From Monosporascus cannonballus (taxonomy: Eukaryota > Ascomycota > Sordariomycetes > Xylariales), in NCBI GenBank assembly GCA_004154925.1, contig QJNS01000008.1, positions 372,001 through 436,000 on the forward strand: 64,000 nucleotides of DNA. The letters are read 5' to 3'. The translations under genes were made by a program, and so were the position numbers. Positions 11,701 to 23,459 of this stretch are shown piece by piece. The first letter of the stretch is position 1; each line of letters starts with the position of its first letter. Under the pieces are notes generated by a model. That model worked only from the letters and a program-made list of their open reading frames with translations, had not been told where the DNA came from and searched no databases.

Positions 11701-11963
11701 TTCCGTTTTCCCAAAGGAATATCCGTTTTTTTAATTAATCCGTGGGTTGCTGGAACAGAGCTAAGGTATACCCATGATAATGTCGTATTTAGAGATGTTA
11801 GCAATATTTAACGTGATACGTTTTTGGTATCCTTGAATTTGTACCTGAAGTTCTTTAGTTTTTCGAAGAATTTGTTTATTTTCGTAAGTGGATAAGTTAC
11901 CGCTTACTGTATATAACTTGTAAGATTTTAATTTATATTTCCAAGATATTCGATAATTTTTTG
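8760..11963 (-). pseudogene. Element 2 pol relic (protease end, RT, RNase H, integrase region)
   Basis: Minus-strand polyprotein remnant. At its upstream end a 67-codon open piece reads to ISKYDIIMGIP (11761-11793), the C-terminal motif of a Gypsy protease, normally followed by WL. RT follows near 11290-11330 with IIDYK-stop-L, a decayed DYRxLN box. FVFIYLDDILIYL contains an intact YLDD at 11019-11030. RNase H and integrase are expected further toward 8760 from position, but I did not verify individual catalytic residues there. Frame continuity is lost repeatedly. The solo LTR at 11964-12297 cuts it off from gag. Confidence 0.85.
11959..11963. repeat. Target-site duplication, left copy (TTTTG), solo LTR
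   Basis: TTTTG before the solo LTR; the same five bases follow at 12298-12302. Confidence 0.88.
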
Positions 11964-12297
11964 TATTATGACCTAACGATCTTGGCTTTCCCAAAACGGT
12001 CGGAGAGCTTGGGCACTCAAGCCCGACCATACCAAGAAGATCACGTAATTAGCTTAAAGGGCTTAAGGGCTTGAGCGGGTTAAGTGGTTTAAGCCAGAAC
12101 GAGAATATATACGCTTATTAATTCCATAGTTTAGATAACTTTAGCTTGCAATATAACATCGTTACCCAAGGCACCCTTGGCATTACGAGACGTAACACGA
12201 TTATTGTATCTATTGCTTAGATTCCCACGATACTCTTGCCAACATAAACCCTTCGACTTAAGCTTTAATAGTTGGTTAAACCTTATAGTTCGTTATA
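11964..12297 (+). mobile_element. Family A solo LTR nested in element 2
   Basis: 334 bp. It begins TATTATGACCT (TGTTATGACCT before a G-to-A change) and ends CGTTATA, flanked by TTTTG on both sides. The 3' half aligns with the element 1 LTRs, including the shared stretch TAGATTCCCACGATACTC. No internal region is attached, so it arose by LTR-LTR recombination. It is visibly richer in G and C than the element 2 sequence around it (for example 11975-12070), so it has suffered less RIP. It must be younger than element 2. Confidence 0.92.
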
Positions 12298-12302
12298 TTT
12301 TG
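12298..12302. repeat. Target-site duplication, right copy (TTTTG), solo LTR
   Basis: Exact match to 11959-11963. Confidence 0.88.
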
Positions 12303-14300
12303 TTATTACGAAAGCAATCATTTTTTTTGTTTTTAAATTAATTATTGCTTTAAATCTTTTGTTTTTGTATTAAAAAGAAATTTCGATCTGGTTGCGTAAT
12401 CTTTTTGTTATTTCGCATAAGGTTTTGTAAATTGGGGTTTTTCGATGCCTTAATTTCGAGGGCCTTTAGAGTTTTTTGATTTTTGATGCTGTTCAGCTTA
12501 AGCGAATCTTTTTTCGCAAGCTTTTTTGATAATCTGCTTGGTATATTAGTTATTTTTGTACCGTAACTATGTTTTCTTATTATATTTGTAATAAAATTTC
12601 AGAGTTTTTAGGGAAAAATTGCTTTCGTTTTAGTTCGTCCATTAATTTTGTGCCTTTTAAGTTATAAGGTTATAAAAGTAAACCTTTTGAAAAGGTATTC
12701 ATATATTTAAGAGCGTATATTAGACGCATAATATCGAAAAGTTATATAAATATCTTTGCGATATAACCTTTTAATTCTTTTTTGATTTAGGATGTAAGTA
12801 ACAGGATTTAAGATATTTTGGCTATTGTGGAATTTCCGTATATCAGTATTCATTATTTGGTTCGATAAAAATTTTTTATTTTATCCGGGCCAAAACTTAT
12901 TATTTTTTTTTTAGTTTCAAAATAAATAAAATAATTATCGATGTAATAAGTAACAAAATATAATAGGTCGTAAGGATTTACCGCTAATCCTTTTCTATAA
13001 ATGGTATATTTTGGGAGTTTATAAAGCTCCGGGAATAATTATTTATGGTTGTTAATATCTGGCCGAAACTGACCATTTTTTATATGCATTTTATATTTCT
13101 GGGAATTAAGGTAATATTGGTATCTTAGTTTTATGGCTATTTTGGAAGCCGTTTATTCTAGATAGTACTTGCAGGCTTTAACTTTAAAATCTTAGTAAAT
13201 AAGATAATTTTCGTACTTTGGGTTGTTATTTTGGGTCTAAGTAATTATGGCGTTAATAGATTCTGGCTGGAAAGAACTTAAGCTAAGTTTCTTTTTCCTT
13301 TTTTATCTTACTGTCGGTTTTTTGTTTAGCCGTTTTGGCTTTTTTCTGAGGTTGGAGAATTTCTCCCTTTTTGGAATTTCTTTTAGTAAAAGAACGATAT
13401 TTGCTTTTGAAATATCCCTTTTTATTACAGTTGAAATACTTTGCTTTGGATTTGTTTTTTTTAGGTTCCTTCGAAGCGAAATTTGTTTTTTTTTTACGAT
13501 TTGCCCTTATTTTTTTTAATTCGGTTATTGGAGCTTTTGTTACTACTTTGTCGGCCGGTTCCTTTTTTTAAGATACTAATTAAAAATGTGTTAATCAGCA
13601 ATAATAACCTCATTTATATATTTTACAAAATATTCCATTTTGCATTCCATATATAGTTTGTCCTTAATCTAAAGCTTTAGGCCATTATAATAAGGATAAA
13701 ATAATGTATTTTCTGGCGAATTTGAAATAGTTATTAAGCGATTAAACTTAGTCGTATATTCGGATCCTAATTTGGTTTAGCGAAAAAACTAAAGTTATTT
13801 AATTATATATTATTTTTTATCTAGGTTTTTGAATAAAGTTTGTTTTTTTTTAAAGTATTTATATTTGCTAACAATGTATTTAGTTATATCCAGAAGCTTT
13901 TTAAGGTAATTTTGGAAGTAATTCTTTATAATAAGTTCGAATTATAGGAAAATCTTTCCACTAAATAACTGGGAAATGGCTAGTACCTTTTAGTAATTCT
14001 CTGTTAAAAAAACCTTTATAAAATTTGAGGTGAAATCTGGCCTAGATCAAAAATCCTTCCCGGTTTTCTGATTTATTATAGGGCTTAAGGGGAGTTATCT
14101 TATAGCCCTCAATATCCGGCATTTTATGGTAGCTGGAAGGTGGAATAGATCTTTTTCGTATCTGGTTCGCGGCAAATAATAGTAAGGTCGAGATTTTTTA
14201 TTATTAAGCGAACTTAACATTTTCCTTTTTAGGGTTTTAACTTTTATTATTAAAATGTATAATTTCTCGTTAACAGTCGGTTCCTTTTTTTTTCCTTTTT
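12303..14300 (-). pseudogene. Element 2 gag relic with CCHC zinc knuckle
   Basis: Minus-strand gag remnant between the 5' LTR leader and the solo LTR. At 13394-13441 the minus strand reads K-Y-F-N-C-N-K-K-G-Y-F-K-S-K-Y-R. This is a CCHC knuckle with the first Cys, His and last Cys each changed to Tyr by transitions. The matching knuckle of element 4 (43829 onward) still has the first two Cys. Plus-strand hydrophobic readings across 13247-13571 are shadows of this region. The limits given are approximate. Confidence 0.75.
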
Positions 14301-14670
14301 TTCCTGGAATTTTGTCCCGTATTTTTTCTTAGCTTTTTTTTTAACCTTTTCTCATTTTAATTCCTTTTTCTGGATTTTAATAATGAATTTAAAAGTCGGA
14401 GTAGGTTATTATTAGGGTTATAAAAAAGGGTTCTTCTTAAAATTAGGTAATAAAAGGTGTCATATTATTAATTAATCGAAAGACTTTTTTAATAAGGGGC
14501 AAATCGCTAAGTTTTATTAATGATATTTTATTGGTTAATAATGGAGATCGAATATACTGTTTATTTTCTGAATATTATTTTATGTTATTATCTATATTAG
14601 GTTTAAGAAGATTTATACCTTAATTAAACAGTAAATTATTGGTTAGCTATTAATTTACAAATTATTAAAA

Positions 14671-15090
14671 TATAACGAATCTATTACATATTTACCTGAA
14701 GATATAAGTAGTATCCGAAATAAGGTTTTGATTTGTAGGTAATAATAAGGCGAAAAATAATTTCGTAATTTATTCGTTAAAAGGATTTGAAATCTTTTCC
14801 CTTAATTAAAGAATAATATAATTATTTTTGGATTAAAAATCTAAATTAATAGCTATGAAGTAAAGCTAAATAGTTCTTATTTATATGAAAAATTGGTTTA
14901 TTATATATCCTAATTTCTTAAAGTGAATGTATTATAGATCTATGTGATTCATATAATTCGATCAATTTATTAAATCATTTAGATCATATTAATAAGGCCA
15001 AGAACTTTTATCTGGCGTTCAGCCGTAAAAGGTCCACGCTAGGCCTTAAAAGTTGGTTCCCTCGACACAGGAACCCCTGTTCCTGTAACA
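14671..15090 (-). repeat. 5' LTR of element 2 (family B)
   Basis: 420 bp. Plus strand starts TATAACGAATC (mutated TGTAACGAACC) and ends GTTCCTGTAACA. The right-hand part is well preserved (GACACAGGAACCCCTGTTCC), while the left part is heavily mutated. It is a direct repeat of 7593-8011 with one base of length difference. Confidence 0.93.
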
Positions 15091-15095
15091 ATAAT
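15091..15095. repeat. Target-site duplication, right copy (ATAAT), element 2
   Basis: Exact match to 7588-7592. Confidence 0.86.
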
Positions 15096-15099
15096 ATAT

Positions 15100-16240
15100 A
15101 GTAAGCGCTTAAATAAACCTTATAACAAATACTTTGCGCATCGGATTTCTGTTATTTTCGTTTATTAATCTTTCAGTCTATATAAACGTTTTTATAATTA
15201 TTTTATTTCGCCTTATGGTCCGGGGTTTTTCATTATAATTAAAGATTAATATGGTTAGCATTTTTCTAATTAGGATTATCTTAATTAAGGGCATCCGTAA
15301 GGGCTTGCTCAATGTCGAAAATACTGGCTAAATATTTTGTAATATAAATATAAGATACGCTATAGCTTAATAATTTAAAAAATTAAATATTGTTATTTAA
15401 AAACTACTTCTACCGTTATCGATTTCGACCTTTTATATTATCTAAAAAGTAATAATCCATATCCTAATTATAGGGCCTAAAATTATACACAAATTGTTAA
15501 CTTATATAATCGTCGTTTTAGTTTTTAAAATATTATGTTATTACCCCAATATTATAACTTTTTATTATTTTATAATTTATTCGTTTAACCTTTTGCCAAA
15601 TTTCAAAACCTACTTTAATATTTCGTAATACTTTGGTTAGGTATTAATTAGGAACCTCCGATCGTATACCTTATTTAATTCGGCTAATTTGGCGTACTAC
15701 TTTCGTAAATCCTTTCCGAAAAAGAAATTCGTTTCTTAATCGCTAAAGATATTAACTTTCGAACTTTTTTTTGTTAAGTTGTTAACGCCTTTACTGAAAA
15801 TATCATATTTTCGATTTTTGAAGATATATGCCGTAAAATCCTGATTATAACCTTATTTGCTTTCAATCGTTATTAAATGTACTTATTAAGTATTTTATAA
15901 ATTAAATATTTCGGTAATTTTTCCGGTCGAAAAAAACGATAATAAGGTATTATATTGCACTATATAACAAATTCGTCTTCAAGGATAAAAGGTTATATAG
16001 GATTCTATTAGTTTAACAGGTTACGGAAATAACTATTCGAGATCGTTAAAATCTCAAATATCAAACGGCCATATTTTAAATTGAAATTCGTTCTTAAAAC
16101 GATCCGAGTTCTTAAGTCTCTTATAAATTATTAAGAACGTCTTTTGTACGATCGCCGTTATTTTTTATCAAGATATATAGATAATTAATACTGATATACT
16201 GCCTACATAATTTTAACAACCGCTGATTAATTAATATATA
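15100..16240 (-). pseudogene. Unidentified coding relic, minus strand
   Basis: The minus strand has long stretches readable in a single frame if TAA/TAG are taken as former Gln codons. Near 15640-15760 it reads RLRNEFLFRKGFTKVVRQIS, then EVPN-stop-YLTKVLRNIKVG and FEIWQKVKRINY. Near 15250-15345 it reads SIFDIEQALTDALN, then PDHKAK. The consistency of stop replacement at Gln-like positions suggests a real gene degraded by RIP, probably of transposon origin. I do not recognise the family. It abuts element 2, which may have inserted beside or into it. Confidence 0.4.
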
Positions 16241-16289
16241 TGCGAATTAAGCGAATAAAACTTTTAATTATTAGATATAGAGGAAATCA

Positions 16290-16450
16290 GTTATGTTGTT
16301 ATATTTCGTTAAGTTGTAGGTGTTATTGCATGCGTACAACTTTAAGTAGCTTAGCTACGGAACCTATATGAGCCGATCAATATGGGACCTTTCTCTAAAT
16401 AAGGAGCGCTCCGCACTGTTCATCTAGCTGACAGATTTGATATTAACTGT
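16290..16450. other. Patch of higher GC than its surroundings
   Basis: Short stretch (for example around 16330-16440) with visibly more G and C than the flanks, including AGGAGCGCTCCGC, which contains the palindrome GGAGCGCTCC. It may be a remnant of a solo LTR or small element that escaped heavy mutation. No terminal repeats or target duplication found. Confidence 0.3.
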
Positions 16451-17400
16451 AAATATTTTATTTCGTTTTACATAACTTTATATAAATAGCCAAAAAAGTA
16501 AATCGAATTTATAAAAAAATAGGATAAATTTAATAATATTAATTTTCTAACTACCAAATATTAAGATGAAATTAAAAATATGGCTTTGGTGTATTTACAA
16601 TATAAATTAAAAAAAATCGTTATTTTAAATTTGGCACAGTAGTTTAAGATCTCGTTTAAAAAATAGTATACTTTTTTATTATTTTTTATTAACATAGTAT
16701 AAATACAACGTTATAAATGAAATAGGTAATATAAGAATCGTAAAAATATATATAAAAGATCTTCAACTATATCGTTTTTTACTTGATAAAGTATAAGTAA
16801 TATATTTACAATATTAAAATAAATTTTTTTAGTTTTTCAAATATTTTATTGCTGAAAATAAAACGCTTATATTTATTTAAATAGCTTACTCGCATCTTAT
16901 GCATATAATAATAATTAATTGTTATATTAATGTTATATATATGTCCGATTCTTTTATAAAACCTTTGTATGATTAATAAATATAATTTATATTAAATGTT
17001 ATATTTAAACAACAAAATTATAATTAGAGGATAAAATAATAACGCCGGTATATAATTTCATTGTTAACAGAATTTAATATTTTTCATATTACTCATATAT
17101 ATTAAATATCATCCTTCATTATTTAAGCTTTTGCAATAACGAAATTACTTATTATCTAAACCGTATTATTCGTTAAATTGATGGTAAAAAAAACCTTTTA
17201 TGTTTATAATTTTACATATTATTTCTATATTTATATGTATATTATACGAAAAATTCAGTTAAAAACATTTATATATATCTTAGTGCATTGTATAACTAAT
17301 TTACTTTTAATTTTAAACTTATATAAAATAATTAAGTGTAAGTTCTTATATTAAATATTAATTGTATATAATAATATAATTTTATTATTATTAACGACAT
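16451..17400. other. AT-rich stretch, nothing recognised
   Basis: Low-complexity AT-rich sequence without readable frames or repeats that I could match elsewhere in the window. Confidence 0.5.
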
Positions 17401-17700
17401 ATAAGTTTTATAAAATTAAAATATACAAAGCCTTGGGATAAGAGGAGAATTTGTCTCAATCAGTGCGGATAAACAAGCTATATCACGAAACGGAAAGAGA
17501 TTGTGGAGATAAAAAACTTAATTGGATTGTATTAATGCTGTTCAACCTCGATTACCAAAATGGCAGAAAATGTGCTACGTGGTATTAATCGTGGAAAATG
17601 TCTAGGGGTTAAACATATAGCGAAAACGAACTCGTTAATATATATGCGAGACCCGGGCTTTCTGATCAGCCGAGCCTGATTATAAGTGTAACACCCCGCC
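17401..17700. other. GC-richer patch of unknown origin
   Basis: About 300 bp with clearly higher GC than its flanks, ending near GTGTAACACCCCGCC at 17686-17700. That end resembles an LTR terminus (TGTAACACCCC) but I could not pair it. No frame recognised. Confidence 0.3.
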
Positions 17701-18210
17701 TTACTTTAATAGTTAAATACAATAAAATTTATAAGTACTATAATCTATTATTTATCTTTATATATATATCTTACGAAGGTTGTATTAATTATTAATATTT
17801 GAATATAATTACATAATTTAGTAACAAAATTATACACCGGTTAACGAATTTAATTAATTATTAATCCCTAGTCGTACGGATTTATATTAATAGAAATATT
17901 ATAAGATTTTATGTAATAAATATAATATCTAATTACGTTGCGTAATATTAAAAATATTCTTAGTGATAAATTATTATTAAAAATCACTATGATTTAAATT
18001 ATAACAATAAGGAGCGTATCTATTATATACCTATTATTCATTTTTTAATAATTCTTAAGATTATTACGAATTTGCTTTTATTATATTCGATTCATATTTT
18101 ATAGATCTTTTGGATTTTATTACTAAAAAAGATCTAAATTATGTAAGCGTTATATATATGTGCGACTATTTTTGTAATTTGGTTTTGGTTTAAGTTATAA
18201 AACTATTTTT
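17688..18210 (+). repeat. Possible degraded LTR or repeat related to 35.88-35.98 kb
   Basis: The interval opens TGTAACACCCC. Its last 100 bases or so (about 18110-18205) resemble 35885-35975: both pass through a stretch like TTTGTTTTGGTCTGGGTTATAAC with transitions between them. If it is an LTR, the end would be the GTTATAA near 18205. No second LTR, TSD or pol region was tied to it, so this is tentative. Confidence 0.3.
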
Positions 18211-19416
18211 CTATTTTTAGGAATTTTAATTTAAAGGTGTGTTTTTAATCAACTTTATTTAATCGTAGCAAATTATAACGTTATTCGAAAATTTCTTAAT
18301 CGTCGTAATTAAAAATAAAGTTAAAACTTTTTTATTTATACTAGGAATATTCGGTTTACAATAATGCGGTGTATATTATAGTTCAAAAATAATATTAATT
18401 GTTAAATAAATTTCAAAATTAATGAATAAAACGCATATATTTAAGCTGCTGTTAATATAATAATTTCGGTGATTGGATTAATTCTTTATATTATATTAAC
18501 GTGAGAATAATCGTTTAAATTAAATAAAACCATTATCGACAAAACCTTTTTACCATTTTGATAAAAAGCAAAATAGAATTTACTACGAATATACCGAGAT
18601 ATAAAAGAAAATTTTAATTATTTCAATTTATTTATGGCATTTTAAACAATTTCTAAAAAAAGAGTTTAAAATTTATAATTGTAAAAGTTAATTTAATATA
18701 CGAATTAAAAATATATAATGGCGCAAAAATCGAAGTTATTGTAATTATATATTACTTTAATCCATTTAATTAATTTATTTTCGTACGCTTTGATTCAGAG
18801 GTTATTATTAACGATTTTAACGTCATTAATAAAACGTTTTTTTTTAATAAACTTTAGATATTTACACTGCTTTTTACAGTTTTTTTAAATATTTTTAGAA
18901 TTTAGATATTTCTTTTTACTGTATTAAATACTAAATAAATCCGTTTGTTATATCAAAAATTCTTTTTATTTTTTATATAATTTTATTTCCTATTTCTACT
19001 TCATTTCATCCGATATAAACTTTGATAAAATTCGTTGTTAAATTAAATATAAAAATATAAAAACTAAAATAAAGTTAAACCTTATTTAAAAGTCTTAATT
19101 AAAAACTTTTTTTAATATCTTGTTAATAATTCTTTATAAATTAATATATATAAAATCGAAAAATTCGTGACTTTGTTTTTAGTTTATATACTTTATTATT
19201 TGAATATAAATTATTTTTCCATTTTAGAAAACTATTCTTTTTAACCCTTTCTGTTTATCATATTTACCTATTTAATTTCGTATCAATTCTAATTTCAAAT
19301 TTGTTTTTAATATAATTATTTATTGCATTTTGATGTAAGTAATATTTTAATGGTAATAAATTCGATATATGTATTTTTATAAATATTGAATATAAAATCC
19401 AAATTTACGTTCGTTG
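18211..19416. other. AT-rich stretch, nothing recognised
   Basis: No coding frame, repeat boundary or RNA gene that I can support. Confidence 0.5.
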
Positions 19417-19879
19417 TTATGGCATAAGAACAAGGGCGTAGTTATCATACCGCTAAAAGTGGAGCATTATTAGCTTGAGCACTGATCGTCTTGTTCCGCT
19501 TTATATACTTACAAGGTGTCACTTAGTACTTTAACAGGAGTTCCTTTTTTAAATTGTATCTTTCCGATATATTTAATTGAAAATTAAGGGTTTCCATTCA
19601 AAATCGCTTAGCCGTTCGGAAAGTTTCGAATTGTGCGTTAATTTTAACCCTGTGCTTAAGGTAATTACATTAACTAAAAATTCGCGTTATACGCACCTCT
19701 TATATGCGGGGTAAGTTAACTGCCCAGTCCAGGAATCGAACGTGCAACCCATAGAAGAGTTGACAAACTGTTACGGTACGAGAACAAAGGCGTAGTTAAC
19801 CTACTATTAAAAGTGGAACGTTGTTAGCTTAAGTATTAACCGTCTTGTTCCGCCTTATATATTTATAAGATGTCACTTA
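19417..19879 (-). mobile_element. TRIM/SINE-like element, copy 1: 109-bp terminal direct repeats with tRNA-like core
   Basis: Two direct repeats of about 109 bp (19417-19525 and 19771-19879) are offset by exactly 354 bp and share ACAAGGGCGTAGTTA-like and CGTCTTGTTCCGC-like blocks, both ending TGTCACTTA. Between them the minus strand carries GTTCGATTCC at 19732-19741, a good match to a tRNA B box (polymerase III promoter and T-arm). The sequence after each repeat differs, so this is a bounded element rather than a long tandem array. A second copy with the same layout lies at 38348-38814. It may be a terminal-repeat retrotransposon in miniature or a dimeric tRNA-derived SINE. Strand follows the B box. 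Confidence 0.55.
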
Positions 19880-22600
19880 TCACCGTGATATATGGTAAAA
19901 TTATTTTAATAGTTTTATAGTAATTAATATTATATATTCATTAAAGAACCATTAAGATTTAGTTTATTTATTTTATTTTTAATAAATGTAATATTTTAAA
20001 TATATTTTTAACGTTTTATTTTATAATTTTATTAATCTGTTTAGTTTCGATTTATTATATTAAAAAAATTTTCGTTTAAGCCAATATATATTATATATTT
20101 TTCCCAAAGTCTTAAAATAAACGTAATTTCTTTATGGGAAGTAATTTAATCAAGTAATCCCTATATAACAAAGATATTATTGAAGACATATATATTGTAT
20201 ATTTTGCCTTGCTATCCGTTTAATAAATTAAAAAATAAACAAATTATATAAATTTATCGCCCTAAATTAAGATATTATTACAATATATTTTTAGGACTGG
20301 ATTTTGTAATAAAGGAAACTTAATAATAATATTTATATTAACAAAATTATAGATCTTTAAAAATCGATAAAAACTATAACTATTCGTAAAATATATATCG
20401 TAATATCTAAATTTTATTATGAAGATTATATTATCGTAGTGGGTTTTAAATTCCTATTTTTATTTAAAAAATAATGCATATAAAATCAAGGGTTTTCGGT
20501 TTTACTAAGTCTGAAATATTCGTATATTTAATATTTATATATAATAGATGTTAAATTTACTTAATATCCCTTAAAAACGGTTAATATATTTAGTTTTATT
20601 ATATTTTCATTATACGTTTTAATTTTCGACGTATGTTATATAGTATAATTTATATTATTCTAAATTTATATACATATTCCGATGTTTCGAAATCAATATC
20701 TAAAATGATATATTTAATTTTATCAAATTGTGTAAATAGTTAATTCTTTATTTAAGGCCTTTGTCTTATCTTTTTTAAACGCTTTTTTTAAAAAAATAAT
20801 AATAAACTCGAATTTCGCTGTTTTTTTTACATAATATAATTATTATTCAGTAAACCCTTTAGTTATAATAAATACAGTAAGGTTTTAATAATTAATATAA
20901 ATCTGAACTTAACACAAATATTCTTTAATATAATATTAAAAGTTTTGAAAAATTCGGATAATATATATAGACTTTTTATAAAAAACAATATAATTAAATT
21001 CAGTTTTCTTTATTATTTACTAAATATATACCATATAATATAATTTATCTTTATTATTATATTATTTAATTATCGTGTTTTATCCGCAATTAGAAATGTA
21101 TGTTTTGATTTAATAAAGCGTATTAAATTGAACATAATTAATATTATTAATTTAATAATTTAGTTTTTCATTATTAATGAATATTATTTATTTACAGTAT
21201 TTATATAAATGTTTTTTGATTAATTAATTTTATATTAACTTTATTCAAATATTATATAATCCTTGTATAATAATTAGTAAATGTAAAAAACCTACTTAAC
21301 TTTATTGAAATATTATTTATATCTATTATTTCATATTTTTAATAATTTATATAAAATTTATTTTGATATATTGTAAGTAATAATATATTGTAATTACATA
21401 TTTCAGTTTCCAAATATATATTATTATATATTAACAATTGTAATACATATATGAAAACACTTTTGTAAATATAATTAATTAGTTAATAAAAATTGTTAAT
21501 ACATTATTTAAAACTAAGAAAAGTCGAGAAATAGTTATAAAATCGTTATATAAAATAACGTAAATATAATGGTATATCTTTGCTTAGCATAAGTATCAAG
21601 TTTTTTAAATACGTATAAATATTTAAATATAATTATTTTATAATTTTCCTACCTAAATATCTGAAAAGCTTTCTAAATATTTATAATCGGAAACTCGGTT
21701 ATTATAACCGTAGCCGTAAATTCTCTAGCAAATATCTTTTTGATTTTTTTAAAAAAAACAACCGTATAACGCACGGTATTATAACTAAGATTCTCAATTT
21801 TAATTATTCAGATAAAAATTTAATCTTTAATGCTTTTCCGTAAACCTAAACCTCCATTTTAAGATTCTGAATTATTAATAGCGAATATCTTTTGCCATAA
21901 ATATTTACGTAATTTTAAATATATGTGTATATTTCTGAACTCTTTTAACGAAAAGCTTATTAGTTACTAATAGCAAATATTACTTATAACGAAAAATTTC
22001 ATCGTTTTTAACGATAGTGAAATAATCGTTATTATTTAATATGGAATATTTTAATAATACTTTCGAAAACTTTTAATATACTTAAAATGTTATTTAACTT
22101 AATATATTAAACAGAAAAAGTTCTTTTAACCCTTTTCGAAGTAACGGTCACTTTAACGTTAATTATTTCAATAATAGTTAAAATAATATTATCGACTTTT
22201 TTGTTAATAATTTAGGAAATTTTGTTAATATTGACAAAAATCATGTTATTAATATTAAAAATAACTTTTTCAAAAACGATTCTTAGTTTTACAAATGCTT
22301 TTTTAAAATATATCATTATAAATGTTATTATCGTTATTTATAGTAATGTTAATTGTAATTACATAAAACATAATATAATATAAATTGAAACGTTTTGCTT
22401 TTGCGAAATAACTATTAAAACTATTTTTACTATAACTTTTTAAGCCGTAATATTTGATAGCGAAAATAATCGCTTTCATATATATAAAATTATAGTATCT
22501 TTCGTTATTTTTATAAACCTTATAAACGTGTTTTACAGTACTTCGAACAGATGTTAAATACAGATATTCTATAAAGGTTTTATGGATAGGTTTGTTAATA
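19880..22600. other. AT-rich stretch, nothing recognised
   Basis: About 2.7 kb of very AT-rich sequence. I found no domain motif, LTR end or repeated unit to annotate. Confidence 0.45.
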
Positions 22601-22728
22601 AAGCTTTTTAATTTCCTCGGTAGTTTGCCGAAAAAGAGACGTTTTTACTATATTCGTTATGAATTCGAATAGAATAAACGGCCGACCTAATTGTCTAGTT
22701 CTTTTTGTTATATATGTTTTCCCCGTTA

Positions 22729-23310
22729 TTAATAGGAAAAAAATAAAGCCAACTTAAGTTTTGTTTTTTTGGATAAGAAATTAATATTATTAAACGAAAA
22801 ACCTTTTTTACAACTTTTAAAACATTTTCGTTTTTTCCTTATCGGAATTACGTTTTTAGTCGAGATATTTTTACAGACATAGAAGGTTTTAACGTATATT
22901 ACATCGTTATTAATTAAGATTTCGGACGGCAATTTCGAAATTTTGTAAATACGAGTAATTTAATTAATTTGAAAAATTTTCCGAAAATTTCATTTTTATT
23001 AACAGAAATATTCGAAAACGGGCTTAACGATTTGGCGATAAGGATAATATTCTTAATACGAGAAATTTCAATGGAAGTTTTGTTATTATTAATTAAAGTT
23101 TCAGATATTTAATTTATAATTTTGCCGCCAGGGATAACTTTATTAATACGGATGATTTTTATTATTATTATATTTTTGTGGGCGAGATTATTAAAAACAA
23201 CTTTTTTAGAAACGTTAATATCTTTATCGTTATGTCCGTTCTTATTCTTAAAACGGGACAGCTTAAAAATAAATACATTAATTATTATAAATATTTATTA
23301 TAACGTAAGC
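22729..23310 (-). pseudogene. Unidentified coding relic, minus strand
   Basis: Two overlapping minus-strand frames are unusually open. From about 23310 to 22920 one frame has a single internal stop and includes VFNNLAHKN and INKVIPGGKI. From 22932 to 22729 another frame is fully open for 67 codons and includes TFYVCKNIS and RKKRKCFKSCKKGF, ending at TAG. The switch suggests one gene with a frameshift, or overlapping chance frames. The Cys/Lys-rich end is only suggestive of nucleic acid binding. Family not recognised. Confidence 0.3.
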
Positions 23311-23459
23311 AAAATTCACCCGGTGTTTATTCTTAAGTATTATTTTATTAACCCTTTTAACAATAAAATGCATATTTACCTATTTTTCTAATATCATTTA
23401 AAAAGGTTTCGTTATTTTTATTTATATGTTTTAAATTAAATGTTATAAATATTTATTTT

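Larger units (their letters stand above)
7593..15090 (-). mobile_element. Element 2: full-length Ty3/Gypsy element, family B, with nested family A solo LTR
   Basis: Minus-strand retrotransposon of 7,498 bp bounded by LTRs at 7593-8011 and 14671-15090 and a perfect ATAAT duplication. On the minus strand it carries a CCHC knuckle (13394-13441), protease remnant (11761-11963), reverse transcriptase with an intact YLDD codon set (11019-11030), the downstream integrase region, and a polypurine tract next to the 3' LTR. A 334-bp family A solo LTR interrupts it between gag and protease. Removing that LTR and one copy of its TSD gives about 7.16 kb, close to element 4 of the same family. RIP-type stops break all frames. 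Confidence 0.94.

Noticed and set aside
13247..13571. Plus-strand hydrophobic frames resembling membrane proteins
   Set aside because: They lie antisense to the gag zinc-knuckle region of element 2; Phe/Leu richness is the complement of the Lys/Glu-rich sense frame.
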